DNA of 64,000 nucleotides. Origin: Jeotgalicoccus meleagridis (GTDB taxonomy: Bacteria > Bacillota > Bacilli > Staphylococcales > Salinicoccaceae). The notes below the pieces were generated by a model. That model made no database searches and was not told where the DNA came from. It was given only the letters and a program-made list of their open reading frames with translations. The DNA is taken from positions 186,001 to 250,000 of the forward strand of contig NZ_CAJEWD010000003.1 of assembly GCF_903994045.1 (NCBI RefSeq), in the 5' to 3' direction. Numbering within the stretch: position 1 is the stretch's first letter; each line of letters begins with the position of its first letter. Shown here piece after piece: positions 43,321 to 52,348 of the stretch. A program made the position numbers and the translations under genes.

Positions 43321-45447
43321 ATGAACAAACTAATTTCAGTAATCACTCCAGCAGAAAAAAATGAACAATATATAAATACTGCTTTGGAATCTTTAAAAAA
43401 TCAAAAGTATACAAATTTTGAGGTGTTAATACTCCATTCAGATATAGATTCATTGAAAAGAGTGGTTGATGATGAATACTTGAATGATGAAAGATATAGA
43501 TTCATTAATACACCTGTAGGTATTTACGTAGGTGCTGCACGTAATATCGGAATTGAAGAAGCTAAAGGGGACTATATATATTTCCTTGATAGCGACGATT
43601 ATATATCAGAAAACATGCTACAGCTAATGACTGATAATATCGGAGAATTTCCAATCATCCGAGGCAGAATGAAATCAACAGACTTCAGCACGAGCTCTGT
43701 CGTCATACTACCCGGTACAAATAAAACAAAAATGTATTCAACCAACAGATACAACTTGCTCAGAACAGAATCAGCAATCAACTTTATGATTTCTAAAAAG
43801 TTCATCGATAGTATGAACTTACGATTTTCTGAACAATTCAAAACCTATTCAGACCTTACATTCATGATTCCATTGATGGAAATAGTTGAAGTCATTCCTT
43901 ATTCTTACGAGGCTATTTACTTCAGAAGAAGAGGGAATGATCCAATCAACAATCCTTCTCTTAGGCAGTCTTCTCTAAAACAGCTGACGCCTGATCTTTT
44001 CGGTGTTTATAATTACTTAAGAACAGATGAATTAAGTGAAGAAGGACAAAAATATCTAGACGATAAACTGCTTAACTTTTACAGAAAACGTTTGGTAGCG
44101 GAATTTAAAGATGATTCAACTATCGAACGATACTTCTCAGGCTTAGTTGAAAGCATAAATAAAATCGATCCGGAACGTTTAAAAAATAAAGATTTCATAC
44201 TGAAAAATGATGTTAAAGTAATAAAATCTAACAATATAAGCAACTTCCGAAAACTAAGCAATTTTAATCACTTTCTAAGAGACATTAAAAATGGTATTTC
44301 TTCTAAAAAAGGCCGAAAAGATTTGCTTTATAAGCGAGTGTTTAACAATATGAAAATCAAGGACGACCTAGTCGTTTTTGAAAGTTTCCAAGGTAAATCT
44401 TATTCAGATAGTCCAAAATATATCTATGAATATATGCTTAAACACAAAAGTAATTATAAATTCATATGGGTGATGAACGAACGCACCAATATACCAGGTA
44501 ACCCTGAAACTGTTAAACGTTTCTCACTCAAGTATTATTACTATATCGCAAGAGCAAAATACATCGTGAGTAACGTAAGAATGCCGAACAAATACATCAA
44601 GAGAAAAGAGCAATCATATCTCCAAACTTGGCATGGTACGCCACTTAAAAGACTGGCCGGTGACATGTCTAGTGTCCATATGCCAGGTACAAATGCTGAG
44701 CGTTATAAGAAGAACTTTAACCGTGAAACTGATAAATGGGACTATTTGATTGCACCTAACCAATATTCTTCTGATATCTTCAGAAGAGCATTTTGGTTTA
44801 ATAATACAATGCTTCAAACAGGCTATCCAAGAAATGATATTTTGACAAACTATAATGATGAAGATAGCATCAATAGACTCAAAAGAACAAACGCGCTTCC
44901 AACTGATAAAAAAATTATTTTATACGCACCAACATGGCGTGACGATGAATATTTCAAAGTTGGAAAGTATAAGTTCGACTTGAGCCTCGATTTACACAAG
45001 ATGAAAGCACAATTTGGAGATGAATATATCATCTTACTTAGAATGCATTATCTTGTTGCTTCAAATATGGATTTAACAGGCTTAGAAGGCTTCGCTTACG
45101 ATGTATCAAAATACAGTGATGTTAGTGAATTATACTTGATGTCTGATATACTCATCACTGATTATTCATCAGTATTCTTCGATTACGCCAACTTAAAACG
45201 CCCGATCTTGTTCTACACTTATGATATTGAAAAATATCAAGGACAGCTACGTGGCTTTTACATCGATATGGAAAAAGAACTACCAGGTCCACTACTCATG
45301 GATAATGATGACGTGATGAATGCTATTGAAAACATCGATGAAGTTAGCGAGAAGTATAAGGATCGATATAATGAATTTTACGAAAGGTTCTGCAGTTGGG
45401 ATGATGGAAGATCATCAGAAAAAGTAGTTGATGCAGTATTCGAGTAA
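43321..45447 (+). CDS. GT2 glycosyltransferase fused to CDP-glycerol glycerophosphotransferase (TagF-like)
   Basis: 708-residue bifunctional wall-teichoic-acid enzyme. The N-terminal GT2 domain (about 1-250) has the start ISVITPAEKNEQYI and catalytic DSDD near 89. The C-terminal TagF-type domain (about 345-708) has QTWHGTPLKR, APNQYSS, YAPTWRDDE and TDYSSVFFDYANLKRP, which polymerise glycerol phosphate from CDP-glycerol. ATG 43321 with AAAGGA upstream is right; a longer frame from 43213 overlaps the previous gene. A strong terminator closes the two-gene operon. Confidence 0.87.
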   Translation: MNKLISVITPAEKNEQYINTALESLKNQKYTNFEVLILHSDIDSLKRVVDDEYLNDERYRFINTPVGIYVGAARNIGIEEAKGDYIYFLDSDDYISENMLQLMTDNIGEFPIIRGRMKSTDFSTSSVVILPGTNKTKMYSTNRYNLLRTESAINFMISKKFIDSMNLRFSEQFKTYSDLTFMIPLMEIVEVIPYSYEAIYFRRRGNDPINNPSLRQSSLKQLTPDLFGVYNYLRTDELSEEGQKYLDDKLLNFYRKRLVAEFKDDSTIERYFSGLVESINKIDPERLKNKDFILKNDVKVIKSNNISNFRKLSNFNHFLRDIKNGISSKKGRKDLLYKRVFNNMKIKDDLVVFESFQGKSYSDSPKYIYEYMLKHKSNYKFIWVMNERTNIPGNPETVKRFSLKYYYYIARAKYIVSNVRMPNKYIKRKEQSYLQTWHGTPLKRLAGDMSSVHMPGTNAERYKKNFNRETDKWDYLIAPNQYSSDIFRRAFWFNNTMLQTGYPRNDILTNYNDEDSINRLKRTNALPTDKKIILYAPTWRDDEYFKVGKYKFDLSLDLHKMKAQFGDEYIILLRMHYLVASNMDLTGLEGFAYDVSKYSDVSELYLMSDILITDYSSVFFDYANLKRPILFYTYDIEKYQGQLRGFYIDMEKELPGPLLMDNDDVMNAIENIDEVSEKYKDRYNEFYERFCSWDDGRSSEKVVDAVFE

Positions 45448-45461
45448 AAACAGCATAAGAA

Positions 45462-45494
45462 ACGGGACTAATCTGAATTAGTCCCGTTTTTTTG
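45462..45494. terminator. Terminator of the teichoic-acid operon
   Basis: 11-bp perfect stem (45462-45472 with 45477-45487), 4-base loop, T7 run on the plus strand; the convergent DUF488 gene ends inside it. Confidence 0.9.
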
Positions 45495-46034
45495 TTCAGG
45501 GTATACAACTTCACCATCATCCTCAATTATAGGCATCGCACCCCATTGCCCTAATTTATGTGGAACGATATTGATTTCATCTTTATTGACAATGATATGT
45601 TTTACTTTTGTGTCGTGTGCTTCTAACCAGTTGCTAATAATCAAGCGATGACATCTTGAAAGATGGCGTTCTGCACACAGCATAGCAACAACATCATTTT
45701 CACTTTCTTTCATCAACTTTTTGATCCCTTGTTTGAAATCATTCGTTAAAGTGTAATCTGCATAATTGTGAAATGATTGGTTCTCCCAAGCTGCATTTAA
45801 GTTCTCGCCAACTTCAGAAGAAACTTTTCTTCTTCCTCCAAGTTCGGTAATATGCCCATATTTAATATCATGTTCTTTCAACCAAGATTGAAAAGTATCT
45901 TGGTTATATTGTGGATGCTTTTTGCTACATGGAAATGCTCGCACATCAATAATTTTTGTTATTTTGGCTTTTTCTAACATTTTAAGAAAAGTGTCTAAAC
46001 TATAGTTATAGTGCCCAATTGAAAATATTGTCAT
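45468..46034 (-). CDS. DUF488 protein
   Basis: 188-residue protein of the DUF488 family: start MTIFSIGHYNYSLDTFLKML, IDVRAFPCSKKHPQYN, and the conserved LCAERHLSRCHR with two Cys near residue 118-127. Function unknown, often linked with stress or DNA-repair genes. It lies 17 bases downstream of the DHFR gene and is probably in the same minus-strand operon. Confidence 0.87.
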   Translation of the reverse strand: MTIFSIGHYNYSLDTFLKMLEKAKITKIIDVRAFPCSKKHPQYNQDTFQSWLKEHDIKYGHITELGGRRKVSSEVGENLNAAWENQSFHNYADYTLTNDFKQGIKKLMKESENDVVAMLCAERHLSRCHRLIISNWLEAHDTKVKHIIVNKDEINIVPHKLGQWGAMPIIEDDGEVVYPEQKNGTNSD

Positions 46035-46051
46035 TTAAAATTGAGTCTCCT

Positions 46052-46543
46052 CTATTTTCTTTTCCATATCTCATAAGTGTGGGGATGTTTATTCTTCTCA
46101 TCAACAGGACCTGACCAATATTCGACTCTTTCAAACTGGTCATAATCAAATGATGAAGGGAAGTGCACATCGCCATCAAAAGTGTCATGAATCACTGTAC
46201 GATAAAGTTCATCGACTTCCGCTTCAAACATTAGAAATAACGAACTACCACCTATGATATATAGATCTTTACCATCTTTCTTTGCAATATCTAAAATCTC
46301 TTTTTTTGAATGAACGACAGTCGCTCCCGGTGCTACATAGTTTTCATCTGAAGTTAAAACTATGTTTCGACGCCCAGGTAGTGGTCGTCGTGGAATAGTT
46401 TCGTAAGTTTTTCGTCCAGAAACGATGTCACCACGCATGGTAATATCTTTAAAGAACTTTACATCTGCAGGCAATCTCCAAGGCAGTGCATCTCCATCAC
46501 CAATTAATCTGTTTTCATCCTCTGCCCATACGTATGCTATCAA
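46052..46543 (-). CDS. folA: Dihydrofolate reductase
   Basis: 163-residue NADPH-dependent enzyme regenerating tetrahydrofolate, the target of trimethoprim. It has the DHFR start IAYVWAEDENRLIGDGDALPW, acidic active-site Asp in LPADVKFFK, GRKTYETIPRRPLPGR and the NADPH loop IIGGSSLF. The order PPOX-like, folA, DUF488 with short gaps suggests one operon; thymidylate synthase is not adjacent as it often is in staphylococci. Confidence 0.92.
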   Translation of the reverse strand: MIAYVWAEDENRLIGDGDALPWRLPADVKFFKDITMRGDIVSGRKTYETIPRRPLPGRRNIVLTSDENYVAPGATVVHSKKEILDIAKKDGKDLYIIGGSSLFLMFEAEVDELYRTVIHDTFDGDVHFPSSFDYDQFERVEYWSGPVDEKNKHPHTYEIWKRK

Positions 46544-46980
46544 GTGTTTTCATCTCCTTTTAAATCTACTTCAAATGTATGATGTTCCTTAGAATCATCC
46601 ATGAATTTCATTTTTCTAGGCGTAATTTTTAAGGCTGTTAAGTCAGGGTTTTTGGGACTATCGAAGTAAACACTATCAAGGTCCTCCCACATCCAGTCAA
46701 TAATTTCTTGATCGTCAGTTATCTCCACATCTCCAAGAATTTCAACAAAATCGTGATTATTGCCATCATTGTAGCCTAATAAAATATGCACAATTGGATT
46801 CTCCAAAATCTCTTCATATTTTGGAGACTTTTCATTTGTTTTCGCATATAAGGTTAAACCGTCATTGTAAAACCACATATACCGTGAATTCGGCACATTA
46901 TCTTTAGCAGTAGAACAAACTCCAACCTTAGATTCATTCAGAACTTCAGTAATTTTTTCAATTGCATCATTCTTATTCAC
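46540..46980 (-). CDS. Pyridoxamine-phosphate-oxidase-like (general stress 26 type) protein
   Basis: 146-residue split-barrel flavin-binding-fold protein of the PPOX/GS26 group, with NSRYMWFYNDG and EILGDVEITDDQE segments. FMN binding is likely; the substrate is unknown. Its stop overlaps the folA start by 4 bases, so folA is translationally coupled to it. RBS and start ATG 46980 are normal. Confidence 0.82.
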   Translation of the reverse strand: MNKNDAIEKITEVLNESKVGVCSTAKDNVPNSRYMWFYNDGLTLYAKTNEKSPKYEEILENPIVHILLGYNDGNNHDFVEILGDVEITDDQEIIDWMWEDLDSVYFDSPKNPDLTALKITPRKMKFMDDSKEHHTFEVDLKGDENT

Positions 46981-47065
46981 TTCATCACGTCCTAAATTTA
47001 TATTACTTACTATTTACCACATCTTCTGTAGAACTAACCAAATGTGGGCGAGGACTGACCTATAC

Positions 47066-48499
47066 TTAACAAAAGTATTTCTCTGTTTCTTCTTTTAAAA
47101 TAGCTAAGCCAGTTTCTAATTCTTCAAAAGAGGCATAAGCATAAGAAAGACGAATATGGTGATAATCAGTAGAGTCATAAATGTAACCGGGATTAATAAG
47201 TATATTTCTTTTAATCAGATTCAAGAATAATTGCTTATTCACTATAGCTTTGTTAAATCGCAACCATATATAAAAACCGCCTTTAGGTTTTTTCCATGTA
47301 GCAATATCTGAAAAATTTTCTGCTAAGATTCTTTCTGTAAATTCAGCTCTTTCTTTCAATTTCTCACGTAAGTCACTTAAGTGTGTTTCATACATTCCGG
47401 ATGATAGAAAGTAGGAGACTATTTCTTGTGAAATCGCACTGGAGCCATAGTCTGTCTGCATTTTAATGTCTGCTAAGCGTTTTATGACTGCCTCTGGGCC
47501 TACTACCCATCCTATTCTTAACCCTGGACTGAGTGTTTTTGATACACTTCCTAAATACAATACTAGACCGGAATCATCAATTGATTTTAAGGTTGGTCGT
47601 AATGATTGCTCAAATAACAATTCATGATAAACATCATCTTCAATAATTGGTATTTTTAACTCCTTGCACGTGTCATAAAAATTCTGTCTTTCTTCCATAC
47701 TCCAATTACCACCACTTGGGTTTTGAAGCGTTGGTGAGCAGTAGAACAGGGATTGTTTTTTCTTTTTGATATTTCTTAATGTACTCTTCAATTCAGCATT
47801 TCTATGCACAGCTATCATATTCATTCCTGCAGACTGAAATGTATGTATAGAATTTAAATAAGAAGGAGCTTCCTGAAAAATTATAGAGTTTTCTTCAAGT
47901 AATCCTAAGGAAACTAATTGAAGTGTTTGAAGTGCCCCTGAAACAATCAGTATGTTGTCAATATTTGCTTGTATACCTCTTTTATTTAGATAGTCACTCA
48001 AAATTCTTCGTAGCTTCTTGCTGCCTTGTGGCTCAGAATATCCAATAGCTCTACCATCCAATTGTATCTCTTTTAAAGATTCCTCAATCTTTTTAGAAGG
48101 AAGTAAATCAGGTGACAATTCTCCAGTTCCCAATCGAATAATATCTTCTTTTTGTTCATAGTCATTAATCAACTGTATCGTATGATAATTCGCCTTATGT
48201 ATACTCATTTCAATGTGCTGCTGCCAGTTAGGCTGAGATTTACTTAAAAGTACATTCCATGAGTTATTAGATACATATGTGCCTGAACCTATCTTTGACT
48301 CAATTAGTCCAGCTGCTTTTAATTCTTCCATAACGTTATTGATTGTACTTCGATTCACTCCAAGTAATTCTGCCAAATGTCGTTGTGTAGGTAGTTTTGT
48401 CCCAATTAACCAATCTCCTCGATCAATGCGTGATTTTATCCATTCAATAATCTGTGTATGTATAGTCAGGTGAGAGCTTCTATCAGGTTTCCAGTGCAT
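47066..48499 (-). CDS. MocR/GntR-type regulator with aminotransferase domain
   Basis: 477-residue MocR-family regulator: N-terminal GntR winged helix (about 10-75, reading LAELLGVNRSTINNVMEELKA), linker, then a fold-type-I aminotransferase domain with PLP-binding Lys in LGSVSKTLSPG (about 325). It senses an amino-acid or PLP ligand. It is divergent from a (frameshifted) LysE-family exporter, with a dyad in the spacer, so the exporter is its likely target. RBS AAAGGAG. Confidence 0.88.
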   Translation of the reverse strand: MHWKPDRSSHLTIHTQIIEWIKSRIDRGDWLIGTKLPTQRHLAELLGVNRSTINNVMEELKAAGLIESKIGSGTYVSNNSWNVLLSKSQPNWQQHIEMSIHKANYHTIQLINDYEQKEDIIRLGTGELSPDLLPSKKIEESLKEIQLDGRAIGYSEPQGSKKLRRILSDYLNKRGIQANIDNILIVSGALQTLQLVSLGLLEENSIIFQEAPSYLNSIHTFQSAGMNMIAVHRNAELKSTLRNIKKKKQSLFYCSPTLQNPSGGNWSMEERQNFYDTCKELKIPIIEDDVYHELLFEQSLRPTLKSIDDSGLVLYLGSVSKTLSPGLRIGWVVGPEAVIKRLADIKMQTDYGSSAISQEIVSYFLSSGMYETHLSDLREKLKERAEFTERILAENFSDIATWKKPKGGFYIWLRFNKAIVNKQLFLNLIKRNILINPGYIYDSTDYHHIRLSYAYASFEELETGLAILKEETEKYFC

Positions 48500-48517
48500 T
48501 AAAAAACTCCTTTTTAA

Positions 48518-48545
48518 AATTGGTTGGTTAAAAAACCATCCAATT
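48518..48545. promoter_or_regulatory. Dyad between mocR-type and lysE-type genes
   Basis: Arms 48518-48529 and 48534-48545 are complementary at 11 of 12 positions around 4 bases; a TGGTTGG/CCATCCA core is visible. Likely operator of the MocR regulator. Confidence 0.6.
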
Positions 48546-48602
48546 GGTTCTTCTATAATACTTTTAGCATAGTTAAAGTATTAATGAAAGGAGGATAAAA
48601 AT

Positions 48603-49207
48603 ATGGAAGCTGTTATACATGGCGTTATACTTGCTATCGGTTTAATCTTGCCACTTGGCGTGCAAAATGTTTTTTTATTTACACAAGGCGCTACTCAACC
48701 AAAACTTCGAAATGCATTACCAGCTACAATAACCGCTGCCTTATGTGATACTTTATTAATACTTTTGGCAATTTTTGGTTTATCACTTATCATTCTTCAA
48801 TTTGAATGGCTAAGAATTGGCATCATGACAATAGGAATCTTATTTCTAATATATATATGGGGTATTCTATCTGGAAATCTACACCAGCTACCTCTGCCAA
48901 AGGCAAAGCCTTGTCTACTAAAAAGCAAATTTTGTTCGCAATGTCCGTTTCCTTACTCAATCCACATGCAATATTGGACATTGTAGGCGTAATTGGGACG
49001 AGTGCTTTGAACTATACGGGAATAGATTTAATTACTTTTACGATTTCTTGTATTGCAGTTTCTTGGGTTTGGTTTATAGGGTTAACTATTGCAGGATCAG
49101 TCATGAAGCGGTTAGATAATCACTATTTCCTAATGAGTATTTTCAATAAAGCTTCAGCTCTGTTTATTTGGGGAACTGCCATTTATCTCTTAGTTGGGAT
49201 GTTCTAA
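48603..49207 (+). pseudogene. LysE/ArgO-family amino-acid exporter, frameshifted at an (AT)5 tract
   Basis: Six-helix LysE-type exporter of about 201 codons. The first frame (48603 on) reads LAIGLILPLGVQNVFLF and is lost after LFLIYI; the rest continues two frames away as MGYSIWKSTPAT...NPHAILDIVGV to 49207. Removing one AT unit from the (AT)5 run at 48849-48858 (followed by GGGG) would restore a full reading frame. So it is either a pseudogene, a slippage-controlled gene or an assembly error. RBS AAAGGAGG is intact. Confidence 0.8.
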
Positions 49208-49347
49208 TGAGAGCATCACTCTTAAAGTAATACTATCTCATAAAAACTATTTTCCAATATTTTAATTGAAGTGATTGATGTTTCTCTACATCTATTTACT
49301 GTATGATAAAAATAACCACAGTTTTAATTTAGAAGGGGAGAAAATTA

Positions 49348-51153
49348 ATGAACTACAAACAAAAATGGGATATGGAGAGTGTGTTTCCTGGTGGAAGTAC
49401 GTCTGAAGCTTTCCAAAAACGATTATCAGAAGTAAGAGATAGTATTGCAACTTTTTCTTACGAACTCGATAATTGGGTGCTAGACGAAAATTCAAATGAT
49501 TTTACGGCACTGAAGGGGATTTTACAACACTACGAAAAAATTTCAAATGCGCTTAGTGAGATGGGAAGCTTTGCAAATGGTTTAGTATCTGCGGATGTTA
49601 CCGATCAAAAGGCAATGCAGAATTTAAATGCAGTTGCAAACTTACGTAAAGACCTCTCATCACAGAATATTATTTTAAATAAAAAGATCAGTGCGTTGAC
49701 TGAAGATCAGTTTAGCAAACTGTTAGAAGATGATTTCTTTAAACCGATGCGTTTCCCGTTAGAAGAAATACGACAAAAAGAAAAAGATTTACTATCAACA
49801 GAAGAAGAAACAATCATCAATCATTTATCACTAGACGGCTTACAGGGCTGGGGTAATATGTACAATCAACTCGTTGCTTCTATTCAAGTTCCAGTAACTG
49901 AAGATAATGAAACTGTTTATTATTCAGCAGGTCAATTTGAAAACAAGATGAAGTCAGAAGAAAATCCAAAAAATCGTGAAGAACTTTTAAAAACTTGGGA
50001 AGAAACATGGGCGGAAAAAGCTGATTTATTCTCTACAACGCTAAATCATTTATCAGGCTTCCGTTTAAACGACTATGAACTTCACGACTATAAAGATTAT
50101 ATGAAAGTACCACTAGACTACAACCGTATGGAAGAAGAAACACTCGATACGATGTGGGATACTATTACAAAAAATAAAACACCTTTCAAAAAATATTTTG
50201 AACGAAAAGCACAACTCATTGGTGTTGATCAATTAGGATGGCTCGATGTTTCAGCAAGTGTTGATGTAGGTGATTATACGAATAAGCAGTATACGTATAA
50301 TGAAGCAGCAAGATTTATTATCGATAACTTTAAATCATTTAGTCCAAAAATGGCAGAGATGGCACGTCGAGCTTTTGAAGAGCAGTGGATTGAAGCGGAA
50401 GATCGTCCAGGAAAACGTCCAGGTGGATACTGTTCAAATCTTCCTGAATCTAAACAGTCACGTATTTTTATGACCTTTGCCGGTAGCACAAGCAACGTGT
50501 CAACACTCGCACATGAACTCGGACACGCATTCCATAGTTATGTCCTGCGTGATTTACCACTATTTAACCAACGTTACGCAATGAACGTTGCAGAAACAGC
50601 TTCTACATTTGCAGAACTTGTCGTTTCAAATGCAACGATTGAAAATGCAACGTCAGATGCAGAAAAAATCAACCTACTAGATGAAAAAATTGCTAGAAGT
50701 GCGACCTTTATGATGAATATCCATGCACGTTATATATTTGAACGTAATTTATATGATGAACGCCAACAAGGTACTGTAGACAGCAATAGACTGCAAGAAC
50801 TGATGGAAGATGCACAAAAAGAAGCCTATCAAGATGCACTTCGTTCATACCATCCAATGTTCTGGGCAACAAAGTTACATTTCCATATTACAGGTGTACC
50901 TTTCTATAACTTCCCGTACACATTTGGATACTTTTTCAGCCTAGGTATATACAACCGTTTCTTAGAAGACGAAACGCTACTTGAAGATGACTATATTGCA
51001 CTACTTCGCGATACTGCGAGCATGACGACAGAAGACCTCGCTGAAAAACACTTAAATGTTGACCTAAGAAAACCAGAATTCTGGCAAAAAGCACTGGATT
51101 CAGTGCATAAAGATATTGAAGAATTTTTAGAACTAACAGAATCATATATTTAA
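49348..51153 (+). CDS. pepF: Oligoendopeptidase F (M3 metallopeptidase)
   Basis: 601-residue cytoplasmic zinc oligopeptidase of the PepF/M3B family, degrading short peptides. Zinc motif HELGH at 389-393 with the third ligand Glu in NVAETASTFAE about 28 residues on. C-terminal FPYTFGYFFSLG is characteristic. RBS GGGGAG nine bases before the ATG. The coding sequence looks somewhat richer in G and C than its neighbours. A palindromic repeat follows directly and may serve as its terminator. Confidence 0.92.
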   Translation: MNYKQKWDMESVFPGGSTSEAFQKRLSEVRDSIATFSYELDNWVLDENSNDFTALKGILQHYEKISNALSEMGSFANGLVSADVTDQKAMQNLNAVANLRKDLSSQNIILNKKISALTEDQFSKLLEDDFFKPMRFPLEEIRQKEKDLLSTEEETIINHLSLDGLQGWGNMYNQLVASIQVPVTEDNETVYYSAGQFENKMKSEENPKNREELLKTWEETWAEKADLFSTTLNHLSGFRLNDYELHDYKDYMKVPLDYNRMEEETLDTMWDTITKNKTPFKKYFERKAQLIGVDQLGWLDVSASVDVGDYTNKQYTYNEAARFIIDNFKSFSPKMAEMARRAFEEQWIEAEDRPGKRPGGYCSNLPESKQSRIFMTFAGSTSNVSTLAHELGHAFHSYVLRDLPLFNQRYAMNVAETASTFAELVVSNATIENATSDAEKINLLDEKIARSATFMMNIHARYIFERNLYDERQQGTVDSNRLQELMEDAQKEAYQDALRSYHPMFWATKLHFHITGVPFYNFPYTFGYFFSLGIYNRFLEDETLLEDDYIALLRDTASMTTEDLAEKHLNVDLRKPEFWQKALDSVHKDIEEFLELTESYI

Positions 51154-51159
51154 TTTATA

Positions 51160-51222
51160 AATAAGCCGTACCTTAGCATTTTAGGGGAATCCCTAGAAGT
51201 CTAAAGTACGGCCTTATTTTAT
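51160..51222. repeat. Short copy of a nested palindromic repeat
   Basis: Arms AAGCCGTACCTTAG (51163-51176) and CTAAAGTACGGC (51201-51212) with an inner GGGGAATCCC. It shares its ends AATAAGCCG...TTAGC and CCTAGAAGTCTAA with the larger element at 56596-56759. Placed just after pepF and followed by TTATTTTA, it probably terminates transcription. Confidence 0.7.
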
Positions 51223-51241
51223 ATTCGTATCTAATTATTAT

Positions 51242-52051
51242 TTATTGAGAGAAGACGACCCTTGCAGCAGTTTCATTGAAGGTAGGATCTCCGTAATATG
51301 TTTCAAATAACTGATCGATATTATAGATTGCTCCAATTTGTCTTAGCTCTTCATAGGTCGAAAAAGATTGTGTGCCTGTCACAACAACCTCATTTGCTGC
51401 ACTATCAACAATCATAAGTGCAACCGCATTAGCCTTAGCTGGTGATACTCGATAAACTCTTTGTTGCTCCGTCATGCCAGGGAACGTATTGTAATCTTCA
51501 GGTGTTAAAACCAATTGACTTACTTCTTCAACTGTAGATGGTCCTGGACCAGTAGGTTCAAATGAACCATTCAATAATTCACTTGCTGTCACACTAATAT
51601 CACTCACAAATTCATCCTGTATCGCCATGGCAACGGTGTCAGCATCAGTAAGACTTTCGTAAGCCTGTTGTTTTTCTATAGTTGCAGTATCTTCTTCTTG
51701 GTTTTCTTCTGTTGCATTTTCACTAGATGTATCTTCATTCTCTTCGATATTTGATTCATCTGTTTCATCTGACGCTTCTTCGCTTGCTTCCTCATCTGTG
51801 CTCTCCTCAGATGAGTCTCCACTTTCTTGTTCAGAGTCATCACTCTCTTCAGTGCTGGACTCTTCAGACGCTTCTTCACTTTCATCGTTTTCACTCGCTT
51901 CCTCATCTGTGCTTTCTTCAGATGTATCTTCACTTTCTTGTTCAGAGACACTATTCTCTTCAGTGTTTGACTCATCTGATTCTCCTGCTGCTTGATTACA
52001 AGCTGAAAGTGCAAGTACTAAAACAAAAATCAACATCAACAATCGTTTCAT
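51242..52051 (-). CDS. Lipoprotein with acidic Ser/Glu repeat region
   Basis: 269-residue surface lipoprotein: signal with lipobox LSAC (Cys18), then about 100 residues almost wholly Ser, Glu, Asp, Thr, then a folded C-terminal domain (about 125-269) that I do not recognise (LTPEDYNTFPGM, RVYRVSPAKANAVALM). The acidic stretch contains an internal duplication: the block SEQESEDTSEESTDEEASE recurs 37 codons later with few changes. The acidic region is likely an extended stalk through the wall. Confidence 0.75.
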   Translation of the reverse strand: MKRLLMLIFVLVLALSACNQAAGESDESNTEENSVSEQESEDTSEESTDEEASENDESEEASEESSTEESDDSEQESGDSSEESTDEEASEEASDETDESNIEENEDTSSENATEENQEEDTATIEKQQAYESLTDADTVAMAIQDEFVSDISVTASELLNGSFEPTGPGPSTVEEVSQLVLTPEDYNTFPGMTEQQRVYRVSPAKANAVALMIVDSAANEVVVTGTQSFSTYEELRQIGAIYNIDQLFETYYGDPTFNETAARVVFSQ

Positions 52052-52216
52052 AATTACCCTCCTCAGTTTTCAAGAAAATTATGTGATTGCAAGTTCATCT
52101 TCAATTTTATATACCACTGAAATGGGCATGCATCACTACATCTATTATCTCTATCCCTAAAAATAAATCCATATATTTTCCAAAAATGTAAGGTAATTAT
52201 TAATAAAAGTTACATC

Positions 52217-52262
52217 TCTTGCGATAACTCTCGGCGTATCGTTTTTCGATGCGTAACTCTGT
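52217..52262 (-). repeat. Intergenic repeat, copy A (reads RIEKRYAESYRK)
   Basis: Copy of a short dispersed repeat that in one minus-strand frame reads LRIEKRYAESYRK. It also folds as GTATCG-TTTTT-CGATGC. It sits in the 295-base gap between the acidic lipoprotein and the PucR gene; nothing else was recognised there. Confidence 0.65.
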
Positions 52263-52348
52263 AAATATCATATGTTTCTTGTTTCATTACCTCCTCATAT
52301 TATTATAGAAGACATAATCACTAGCCGAAGACTATACAGTCAATGAGT

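Noticed and set aside
51676-52053. Long frames on both strands across the acidic lipoprotein repeat
   Set aside because: They arise because the TCT/GAA-rich repeat lacks stops in several frames; products are Leu/Ser/His or Lys/Arg monotony without RBS.
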